Assembly (NCBI GenBank): GCA_027422505.1
Contig: JAPQWV010000125.1
Coordinates: forward strand, 806,001 to 870,000
Origin: Craterostigma plantagineum
Lineage: Eukaryota; Streptophyta; Magnoliopsida; Lamiales; Linderniaceae
Reading direction: 5' to 3'
DNA length: 64,000 nt
Program-made: the position numbers and the translations under genes
Shown: piece after piece, positions 44,380-53,327 of the stretch
How positions within the stretch are numbered: the first letter of the stretch is position 1
How the letters are laid out: each line of letters starts with the position of its first letter
Notes under the pieces: generated by a model
What the model was told of the DNA's origin: nothing
The model's database searches: none
Seen by the model: only the letters and a program-made list of their open reading frames with translations

Positions 44380-45867
44380 TGATCGAGCGGATCGAGTAAT
44401 AAATTAAAACGAATATTACGAACTATTCTACGCTCAATAGGCAAGTGTACCTATCGAAGATAGTATAGAAATGGCAACTATTCGAGTATCGAACCCAAAG
44501 GAACTATATACTTTAGAAAAGTCGTTTAAATATTCTAGTAAATATTTTGGTTTGATAAAAATATAAATGACGATAAACTATAAACGACAAGCACAAAATT
44601 AAATATATGATAAAATAGCGATAACGGAGTTGGAACGATTATAAAACGACCGTATTTGAGACTTGAATCCCCCTAGCTCGATCGAAGCGAATATCTATTA
44701 TACATGAACATTACTATTATTAGACCGTGGAGATTTCTATAACATGCATACGAGTCTCTATAGCTGACGAAACTGCGCCTTACTATAAAATAAACATAAG
44801 CAACTAATCTACGAATTAAGGAGCCGGGCAAGCTTCCCTAACTACTTAACCGAAGACCGCATTAGAATACGATAAATCTCTCTATTAGATTTGACTCTAA
44901 TCCGACGGGGTGGCCCAACCTATCTCTAGCGATGGATTTATTCCGCTCGTCTACGAGTGGTCTAATCATTCGCCCCTCTCTCGAACGTAGCGTACGATTT
45001 CCCGGACTACTTTAACTTAAACACATAGATATGATCAAGCTCATATGCTTCGTAAACGAGTTATAACAATAACAACATATTAAATACGCTTTAAACATAC
45101 GATCGATCGCACTAGGGTTCATCTCATCTCAAATACATAATATTTAGCTGCTCATGACGGAAATTAACACGACGAAGGATAAAAATAACATATAGGAAAA
45201 CACAGTATCTTCCCTGGATATTTGGCTCGGCTTAGTCCTTCGTTGAGTTATTTTCGTCGAACAGGTGGTGTGCGTAGGAAGAGCAGCCCTTTTCAGCTCC
45301 TTGTTGCACCAGCCCCTCTCTCGACCTTGTTGTCGTATGTCTGCTTGAGAGGAGAAGAGCAGCTGCGTGTGTCTTGCTTCTTGGAAGAGCTGCATGCGTT
45401 TGACGGACTTTCAGCCTTTGAGGGTTTCGATCGTTCAAATGAGCTTCATGTTGTGGGTGCTTGAGAGGTGAATGCTTGGTGTCGTTGAGGAGCAGAAGGT
45501 GTGGTCTTTGAGAGGTGTGAGCAGTTTGATGGCAGATTCCCCTTTTCCCTTAGCTCGGCTCCTCTTTATATAGAGCAAGTAATAGTGTAAATAAAGAGCA
45601 AGTCAACGTATTTGATTTCTTGCTTGTGTGAAAGAGCAATCTCCTGAAAACATGGCTTCTTTTCCTATTTTTTGCCTAACTTCGTGTTTCAAGGAAGAAG
45701 TGCTATCATTTTCCCTAATTCTTGAACTCATTCTCGTTACTATCTTGATATACCTGCCAAATAGCACATTTTCCCCAATTTTCGTCATAATTACGCAAAG
45801 GTCCCCCAAAATTCAAATATTATGCCCACAATAATAACAATATAAATATATATAATTATGTTTATCA
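44380..45867 (-). repeat. Athila-like 5' LTR (right)
   Basis: 1,488 bp, paired with 35,603-37,096. It should contain the promoter, reading leftward. Confidence 0.92.
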
Positions 45868-47100
45868 ATTAACACGACGGAAAGCGTAAATAACAAAGAA
45901 AAATAAAACATATTTCTTCCCTGAATTTCGCCTCCGTCAACGTCGCGTCCCCTCCAAGTTTCCCGGTCCCGCTTCGGTTCTAGGTCACGTCACGTCTCAG
46001 ACGGTCCTCATACCGCTGCCCTCCTACGCATGTGTGATATGCGAGCGTCAGTTACTCGCTGCGCTAACGTGTGCGTCGTTAGGTTATTTCGTCGAACGGT
46101 TGGTGAGCGGCTGAGGTGGGTGCTTGAGATGAAGTATTCGGTCTGTAAGGTCTGGCCCGTAAGGTGTTTGAGAGGTTATAGCAATGAGATGGGTGCTTGA
46201 TTGTGAAAAATGTTCAGCCTCCTCCCACCTTTTCAGCTTTGATGGTGTACGAGCTTGGAGAGGTGTCTCCTTAAGGTGGGTGTTTGATCGATGGTGGATG
46301 ATTGATGGTGAAGGCGTGCGTTGATGAGTTTGAGGGGAGAGGTGGTTGCCAGATGATAAAGTTCGATCCCCTTCCCTTTGTGTAGGTGGAGAGGTGACTG
46401 CTTGATATATCCTTGATAGTAGCCCCCGGTTCTGCCCAGCCATCGATGCTCCACCTGTGCTTCCTTTTATAGTTCGATTGTGAGATCCTTTTGAGCATCT
46501 CAACGTTTCCTCCTCAGAGCTGGTTCTCATAACTGCTTCCTTCTTTTTTCCCTCTTTCCGAATGTGGTCGAGTAAAGGTCCTTGGGAAGCATCATTGCGG
46601 ATGCCCTGGGTCGATGTTGGCTTTTGCTTAGTTTCTTTACCTTGTTTCCATCGTTTCTTGTTTTCTGGGGTGTCTTCTTTCCTTGAATGCGTATTAGTTC
46701 CTATGTATGTATAGTGTATCTATATTTGGGTTGGGCAATTAGATCTTGGGCTGATTCAAAATGGGCTGATTTTTGTAATCGGCCCAATTACGGTTGTTTC
46801 TGCGCAGCAAGGTAGTGTGTCTTCAAAAATTCATATCTTCTGATTTGGATCTCGGAATGGAAATTCCTTTTGTCAAAATCTATATCAACGAGTCTTTTAT
46901 CATCGCTTAAAATTTCAGCTCAATTGGACATCGTTTACCCCGTGATCTGCAAGAAATACCAAACTGACACAAAACTGCCGTAAAAAATGTTAATATTGCC
47001 ATTAACTCACATTTAAGTGCTAGGATATTCAAAATGGCTTCATTAATTAACGCAAATGACTTAAATTAACAAATATAAACGTAATAAATTACGTTTATCA

Positions 47101-47336
47101 ATAGCGAAGTTAATACGAACCACAACAATCTCATATATTCCGACTATATCGTGTGAGTTGAGGGAAAGTGTCGAAACAATTGGGGTCGAAACAATTGGGG
47201 TTTAGGTTGATCGTTACGTCCGTAGTCGTATCAAGCCGTGTTGTGATCCGTAAAATCAAAAAAAAAATTTCTAAGTTACTTAGGGTCGTAACATCTATCA
47301 TGGCCATTGTTGTGAAGGAAATATATTTTGGTCTCA
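47101..47336. other. Spacer with a short tandem repeat
   Basis: A 17-base phrase GTCGAAACAATTGGGGT is directly repeated at about 47,168-47,201. Otherwise non-coding. Confidence 0.6.
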
Positions 47337-47480
47337 TCTATTCTATTATATTATACTATAATATATTAAGGGTGAGTGGTGGCTATTAACTGCTATTTTT
47401 GTCTGTAAAATATTTACAATTTAACCTCTCTATTTCTAATTTCATTAAATACTTAACACCTCTCTATTTCTATTTACAAT
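47337..47480 (+). mobile_element. Helitron-like 5'-end fragment
   Basis: After an A it begins TCTATTCTATTATATTATAC, then ATATTAAGGGTGAGTGGTGG and TGTAAAATATTTACAATTTAA. This matches the minus-strand block at 14,105-14,262. The 3' end was not located. Confidence 0.5.
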
Positions 47481-47974
47481 TTAACCTCTCTAGTGTGCTA
47501 AACTTACATAATTTATTTCTAACAACATAGACTACTTATGAAACTCTCCGTTGAACATTTACAACTAAATCACATTTCCTACTATAATTCTTATTTACAG
47601 AATATTTTCGTACTATAATTCTTATTTCTTAGAGAAATGATACATCTTGTCGATTTGATCTTTTCAATTTCAAACTTCTACGAATTCGATATCTTTCACA
47701 CTTTGGCTTGATTGTTGATGTTTGAAATTTGATTGATCTTCAAATTAAAAACAAAAACATAAGAAAAAGTTTTAAACACAAGACTAAATAACTCAATGTT
47801 ATATTAAATTGGGGTAATTCCTTATCAATCCCATTTGAGTTTTAAAATTCCTCTTAAATACCCCTCGAATTATTTCTTCATGTTTAGTACCTAGAATGGT
47901 CTTAAAGACGAAAATACCCATGTCTCATACATAAAAAAAAGCTGAATAATTTATTTCACATGAATTATACAAAC
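47481..47974. other. AT-rich spacer, no gene seen
   Basis: Includes a short repeated phrase near 47,575-47,625 (TACTATAATTCTTATTT twice). Confidence 0.5.
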
Positions 47975-48540
47975 AAAACTTGTTATTATACCAACTAAAT
48001 TGAAATTATACCAGAAACAGGTGGAATACCAACTGTTTCCGATATTATACCAATAAATAATATTATTATATAGAAAAATTGAACATTTTACGATCATTGC
48101 TATTGTACGAGAAATTGCAAAAATTATACCATATATTTTTGTTATTATACTAATAAATAATATTATTTAAATTTATACAGCAAAATTGAACATTATACCA
48201 ACTAATTTTGCAATTATATCATAAATTGTGGAAGTTATATCATCTATTTTCGTTATTGTACCAATAAATAACATTATTTCAATTTTATACAGCAAAATTG
48301 GACATTATACCAACTAAATTTGCTATTATGCCAGACACTGTAGAAACCATCTATTATCCTTAGTATACAAATGAATAACGTTGTTTTAATTTTATACAAC
48401 AAATTTGAACATTATACCAACTAATTTTTGAAATTATACCAAAATTTTTGGAAATTATACTATCTATTTTCGTTATTATACCATCTATTTTAGTTTAATT
48501 ACCAATAAATAAACTTACTTTATTTTTTTACAGCAAAACT
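47975..48540. repeat. Tandem repeat of about 115-120 bp, roughly four units
   Basis: Units share CCAATAAATAA, then TTATACAGCAAAATTGAACA, then TTATACCAACTAA, then a TATACCATCTATTTTCGTTA-type segment. The copies are degenerate (about 75-85% alike by eye). Non-coding. Confidence 0.7.
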
Positions 48541-48903
48541 AGAGCATCTCCAATCCATAGCAATAAAATAAAGTTAATTTTACAGACAAATACAGTTGCT
48601 ACAGTGCTTTTGCTCCAACCCATTAACTTTATTTTCACCACTAATATTTACTCCAACCCATCAACTCAATTTTCTAAATTAAAAAATAATATTATAGGTT
48701 CATTAACAATTTAATATAAGTTTTCTAATAAAAAATTAAAATTAAAACTCTAGTTTTGTGCTGAAAATTGTGCGTACTCTAAATTTAGAGTATCTCTGCA
48801 GATCAACACAATATTAGTGTTAGATATAAAGTCCCATTGAAGTATATACGGCTATTTTTTGTGTTTTACACAAAAATCAAGTACCCATTGAAGATGCTCT
48901 TAG
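48541..48903. mobile_element. TIR element with AGAGCATCTCC ends
   Basis: Left end AGAGCATCTCCAATCCA and right end TGAAGATGCTCT are inverted copies. About 360 bp, AT-rich and non-coding, so MITE-like. It sits directly at the end of the tandem repeat array. Confidence 0.6.
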
Positions 48904-49479
48904 ACATACCAACTAATTTCGCTACAATAGCAGAAATTATATATATTATACTACTTGTTATTACTATTCAACTATGTTGGTATAATAACGAATAACGATA
49001 ACAGTTGGTATAATTTTCTATTTTTTGTTAGTATAATTAGAGATAGTAGTTGGTATAATAATCAAAACAGTTGGTATGATGACCAATTAATTTTCGAAAA
49101 TGGTATTTTCGTCCGATCACTGTTTGGGGTATAAACACACAACTTTTTGCAAATGGGTACAAGAAGAATTTTCGCTAGGGTACTGAACAGAGAGTTTAAA
49201 CATCGAAAGGGACTAATAAGAAATTATCCCTATTAGTTTGAAACATTGAATCTATTCACAAGATATCGACAAATTCTATGTTTCTATTAAGCACTATTTG
49301 TGTTAAATGTATAACACACGTTTCATTGAATTTTGTAAATTGTTCCTTCTTAGAATCTTATATTAGAACAGAAATGTAGATCTCTCCAAATGATGTTATG
49401 TGTCCATTTAATTTAATAAGATTATTTTTACCAAAAAAATAAATTATATACAAAAACCATCCACCAACTCACTTTCCAA
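48904..49479. other. AT-rich repeat-derived DNA
   Basis: Continues TTGGTATAAT-type words related to the array at 47,975-48,540, in inverted orientation (ATTATACC on the left, GGTATAAT here). The whole 47.8-49.2 kb block may therefore be one larger inverted-repeat element. No gene. Confidence 0.5.
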
Positions 49480-50127
49480 AGCTGTCAAAACCGGCCAGCT
49501 AGCCCCTCCAGCCTGTAGCCCGCCATAAGCAGGCGCGGACAAGCCCGCTTATTAGTAGCCTGAGAAATGAAGGTTCGCCTGTCTGCAAGCGGATATCGGC
49601 CATGTCAGGCTTATCCCGCTCATTTTAGAAATATAACAAAATAATGAAAAAGAAATAAAAAAAATTAATTTGAAAGATATATCTAACTTAATCAACTTCT
49701 TTAATATTAATGTTATTAAGGTACTAATCATAGCTCAAAATTCATAAAAATCATATTTTTTTTTTATCTTTTGGCATGCCTGCCCCGGCTCACTAAGCCC
49801 TCAGCACAAAGCTCACAGCCCATGAAATTTTTTTTAGTTATATTAATAAGAAATGTATAAATAAATTATTTTGATTCTTATATATCTTGCTTCAACTATG
49901 ATTTATACCTTTGTAACTAAATAAATTAATATTAAAAAATTGATTAAAATAGATATATTTCCAAATTGAACATTTTTTCTGTTTTTTTTAGTATTTTTTC
50001 TTAGTTTTCATTTTTTAAAAAAATAAGCAGGCTAAGCAAGCAAGACCCGTTATCAGTCTGCAGGCAGAGCGGACCTCCATTTCTCAGGCACATTAGTAGG
50101 CTACTGACAAGTCCATTTTGACAGCTC
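49480..50127. mobile_element. TIR element with AGCTGTCAAAA ends
   Basis: The left end AGCTGTCAAAACCGGCC and the right end TCCATTTTGACAGCT are inverted copies. Inside are inverted GGCGGGC/GCCCGC-type words (GCAGGCGCGGACAAGCCCGC on the left, GCAGGCAGAGCGG on the right). About 650 bp, with an AT-rich, non-coding centre. Confidence 0.65.
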
Positions 50128-50601
50128 TTTTTTTAAAGCCGTGCTATGAACGGACAAAAAACTAATTTGTATAAAAAGGAATGTTGTGAAGTCATGAACT
50201 AAAATGGCGTCTATACATACAAGAGAAAACATTGAATCTGTTGATCATTCTGCGAATAGATTCAAAGTTACACGATAAATAAAAAATTCTTTAAATCCAA
50301 GGTCGGTATGTCTACAATACAATGGCGTTTTCGGGTAAAACTTCGAATTGTTTCACAGTTTCTTCCTCACAATTGCCAATTATGATAATCCAATTAAATA
50401 TATAATAAATTAGGAGAGAGTAAAGGGCATCAGGTCTCCAAGGTGATTTAGCATCAATTTTACATTCAGACGCAAATTACCCATTTTTTCATCTTAGATT
50501 CATCCTTCGCCCTTCCTCATCAGCAAATTCAATTCAATTTCCAGAAAATGCAGATTAATTAGAAACGTTCGAAACACAAAAAACTGAAACGCATGAATTA
50601 G
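50128..50601. other. Downstream flank of the snoRNA locus
   Basis: Mostly AT-rich. It may hold the 3' part of the minus-strand snoRNA transcript. I looked for further C/D boxes and found none I could defend. Confidence 0.45.
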
Positions 50602-50696
50602 TTCAGCGGTCAGAACCTGTCGGGATTCACAGATGGCATCACACTTATGGTTCAGTGGATTGACAGACTTGTGAATTTGATCGTCACGCCGCTGAA
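50602..50696 (-). ncRNA. Box C/D snoRNA targeting 18S rRNA
   Basis: The minus strand shows a perfect 8-bp terminal stem TTCAGCGG / CCGCTGAA (50,689-50,696 with 50,602-50,609). Box C is GTGACGA (50,681-50,687, one change from consensus), D' is CTGA (50,652-50,655), C' is GTGATGC (50,636-50,642) and D is CTGA (50,610-50,613). The 13 bases before D', with one spacer base, are complementary to GGATTGACAGACT, a highly conserved 18S rRNA segment. By the fifth-base rule the methylated base would be the first U of GGAUU. The D-box guide (complement of AACCTGTCGGGAT) has no target I can name. It would act in the nucleolus with fibrillarin. Length 95 nt is normal. Confidence 0.85.
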
Positions 50697-50750
50697 AAAT
50701 AACCTTTTAATTTGAAGGAAAGAAAAAAAAAAGAATCAAAAAAGATGCAG

Positions 50751-50841
50751 AGCTCAGAACTTCTTAGAGGTATTAATCGCCGTCATCGACCACTGGAGTC
50801 TACAGCAACAATTTAGGTGTTTGTTCTTCACAGCTGAGCAA
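50751..50841 (-). ncRNA. Second probable box C/D snoRNA
   Basis: On the minus strand the D box CTGA (50,754-50,757) is preceded by CCTCTAAGAAGTT. That is complementary to AACTTCTTAGAGG, part of the conserved 18S segment that continues GGAC. CGATGAC at 50,782-50,788 fits a C' box, and GTGAAGA at 50,825-50,831 a weak C box. The terminal stem is short (three pairs). The guide is the convincing part; the ends are not. It lies about 55 bases upstream of the better snoRNA on the same strand, as expected for a plant snoRNA cluster transcribed as one precursor. Confidence 0.5.
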
Positions 50842-50974
50842 ATCTCATAAACTCAGAAAAGCAACAGCTAAAAGAATTCAGAGCATACAAAAAAAAGGAA
50901 TTCAGCTGATGAATTTATAGAACTTCGATTGAGTGTAGTGGCGGAGATTTGAGAGGAACAACGGCGGCTAATGA

Positions 50975-51008
50975 AAACCCTAGAGGAGTTTTGGCTCGTT
51001 TTATATAG
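50975..51008 (-). promoter_or_regulatory. TATA box and telo-box-like element of the snoRNA locus
   Basis: The minus strand carries CTATATAA (51,001-51,008) and, 20 bases downstream, the complement of AAACCCTAG (50,975-50,983). Telo-boxes and TATA boxes are typical of plant snoRNA and ribosomal-protein promoters. A TSS near 50,975 would put both snoRNAs 150-400 bases downstream. Confidence 0.55.
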
Positions 51009-51261
51009 GGGGAGATTTAACAGTTTGCGCCTCGAAAAAAAGCGTATTTACGTCTAACTCTCTCAAAATTTTCAGCTTGCATTGCACTCACAATTTCACT
51101 AAATATTCAAATCCAAACGCTCGAAATGAGGATATTTCGGTGAAATGATGTTGTAAATTGATTGTTGTAAATTGATTCGAACTCAGTTCCTATTACGACC
51201 AAGTAAAGAACTACTGGTGTCGTTTGATACGCGTGTATAGATAGTTATGTGGTGCATGGTT

Positions 51262-51842
51262 CTGAAACCGGGTTTTTTAACCGAACAGGAAATTTTAGTG
51301 GTTTAAGGTTTATTGATTTAACCGGTATAAAATCGGAATCAAACCGGTGTCAAACCGGCATCTTTAAATATATTTAATATATATATGTGATTGAATCAAT
51401 CAAAAAATATAGATTATGTAGATGTTTATTTAGTCATTTTTGTTCTATATTAGAATTTTATAAATTGAGGGTCTAAAATAAATAAAGTAAATTGTATTGG
51501 TAGTTAAAATAAATTATACCAAGGGCTACAGAAATTAAATTTATAAAAGTTGGGGTCAAAAGTGAATAATGTGGAAAATATGATCCATTAGATAATTATT
51601 AAAAAGACAAATGAGGTTTATGAGATTCGATCTCGGCCCATTTGCTTAGAACTCAACGACCTTAACACTGAACCACGCGGAAAGAGATATAAATTTGTTC
51701 GTTTCTTTTTCTTATACAGTTTTCTATTTTTTCTTTTTTTTTTAAAAATATTAGACCGGACCGGAATCGGACCGGATTTTCGGCCGGTTCACTGGTTTTT
51801 GGCCTGAATCGGCCGGTCTGGTCCGGTTTTCAAAACCTTGAT
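51262..51842 (-). mobile_element. Composite CCGG-rich repeat with tRNA-like core, second copy
   Basis: Opposite orientation to the copy at 13,013-13,490. Starts AACCGGTATAAAATCGG-like and ends CCGGTCTGGTCCGG. On the minus strand the core has GTGGTTCAGTGTTAAGG (A-box-like) and GAGATCGAATCTC (B-box-like), aligned to the tRNA-like part of the other copy. Confidence 0.65.
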
Positions 51843-52198
51843 GGGGTGTGTATGAATAAGTTATCTCGTGTTTGTTATCTGTGTATAGTCATACATGCCT
51901 TGTATGACTATACCGGCTCGTTTGATATCCATGTATATGGGTATCAAATAGGTATGACTAAATTTGCACTTGTTTGATAACATTGTAAAGCTATACATGG
52001 CATGTATAACAACACATGTCTGTTGCACAAAAATCGTTTATGAAGCTTGCATACACAAACCCACCACGGAGGTGGGTATATCAATACATCTTTTTATAAT
52101 ACCGCATTTACCCCCGATAGGAAGCCAGCCCACGTCGACCCCTCTCCTTCGCTTACCTCTCTTCCGGCGATGATTCGCGAGCAAGAATAAAAGGCGGG

Positions 52199-52540
52199 TT
52201 GCGACGTCCACGACGGCCACTCTTCCTATCACGCGAGGTTCGAGATTCTCTCTTTCCGGGAGGTGGCGAACGTCACCCCGTCAGCCCACGTCTCCAAATT
52301 CCGTCGTTTCTCTCCATGGAAGGTTCAAGATTCTCTCTCTTTCCGGGAGCTTTCTTCCAGCTCCGGCGCCGCTGGCGGCTTCTGGTCCGACGGTTTACCT
52401 CGGCGGAGGTTAGAGGCAAGGGCGCGGTGGTGGGTCCCATGGTGGCTGCTGGGCCGGTGGTTGTAATAGCGGCGTCTTTTGGAAACGCGTCGGGCACGTG
52501 GTCGGGCAGGAGGTGTACAGAATTGGTTCAAGCTCTGTAA
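52199..52540 (+). other. GC-rich open frame inside a TIR element
   Basis: 113-residue frame rich in Arg, Ala and Gly with no domain, in a 500-bp GC-rich island (52,100-52,560) surrounded by AT-rich TIR-element DNA. There are also frames on the other strand. It may be a captured host-gene fragment, but no parent gene is recognisable. Confidence 0.2.
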
Positions 52541-53327
52541 TTTGGGAAATTGAAGAGGACGGAAGCTCCGTAAATTGGGAAATTGAAGAGGCCGATGCTT
52601 TTTTAATTTCCTTTTTTAAATTGCTTTTTGTAAAAAAGGTTAAGAATGTCTTTTGATTATATTTACAATTTCACGCATGAAACATACCTATCAAACAAGA
52701 TCTATATCATTACCCAAATAATTAAACATACCTACCAAACATGTGAAAATATTCTATCTAAGGAATCATTGTATAGTCATACACAAATAACTTATATCCG
52801 TGTAAAACATAAGAGTTGATATCAAACGAGCCTTACACGTCTATTACAAGGATTTTAGTTATAAACCTTGTATATGCATACCCACATTTAAGGTGGTAGG
52901 TGGTTATGAGGTGTATATCACTAATCCATACACATCTAAAACATATCTATCAAACACAATTTTATACCATTACACAAATAACTAATGCACACATATCAAA
53001 CATGTTAAAATACAATATCAACAAAATCATTGTATAGCCACACACAAATAACTTAATACTCAGGTAATCCATATGGTTACATGCATATCAAACGAGCCCA
53101 CGTCGCATTTAACATAATCAGTTATAAAAGGCTATAACAATCTTCATATATGGACCTACACTGAATCACAGACACAACTTTATTCAAAAGAAGTTCTATT
53201 GCATAGCATCTCACACACCACAATAATCCAAATCAAGATAATAACACAACATCATTTTATTACAATGCAAGCTATGTAAAAAGCCAAACGAACCTTTGCA
53301 AATTTTATAATAAAAAAAGAAGCAAAT

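Larger units (their letters stand above)
35603..45867 (-). mobile_element. Athila-like Ty3-gypsy retrotransposon with frameshifts
   Basis: LTRs 35,603-37,096 and 44,380-45,867 (about 1.49 kb each, TGATCGAGCGG...TTTATCA) differ at roughly 25-30 places by eye, about 2%. The target duplication ATTAA lies at 35,598-35,602 and 45,868-45,872. The primer-binding site is of the Asp-tRNA type and a purine tract is present. Gag and pol are on the minus strand and recognisable end to end, but split by several frameshifts, so the copy is not autonomous. Confidence 0.92.
34886..47100 (-). mobile_element. Older Athila-like LTR (probably solo) split by a younger element
   Basis: The piece 34,886-35,602 starts TGCAAGCACGTCAAG and runs parallel to the start of the younger element's LTRs (AAACGAATAT, then CGATAGGCA...TGTACCTATCG, then TCGAGTATCGAAC). 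The piece 45,868-47,100 continues with LTR-like middle sequence and ends ACGTTTATCA. The two pieces join across the ATTAA target duplication of the nested element. No internal region or second LTR is seen, so it is most simply a solo LTR. No flanking duplication is evident (GTTCG against ATAGC). Confidence 0.6.
51217..53100. mobile_element. Nested TIR elements with GGCTCGTTTGATAT ends
   Basis: Related termini occur four times: GTCGTTTGATACGCGTGTA (51,218), GGCTCGTTTGATATCCATGT (51,913), and inverted GATATCAAACGAGCC (ends 52,831) and ATATCAAACGAGCCC (ends 53,100). Subterminal TGTGTATGACTATAC-type words recur next to them. The simplest reading is an inner element (51,913-52,831) within or beside an outer one, with the CCGG-rich composite repeat inserted into the outer left arm. 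Confidence 0.55.

Noticed and set aside
47975..48540. A CRISPR-like array
   Set aside because: Repeats are long, AT-rich and degenerate, with no short unique spacers, in a plant nuclear genome.
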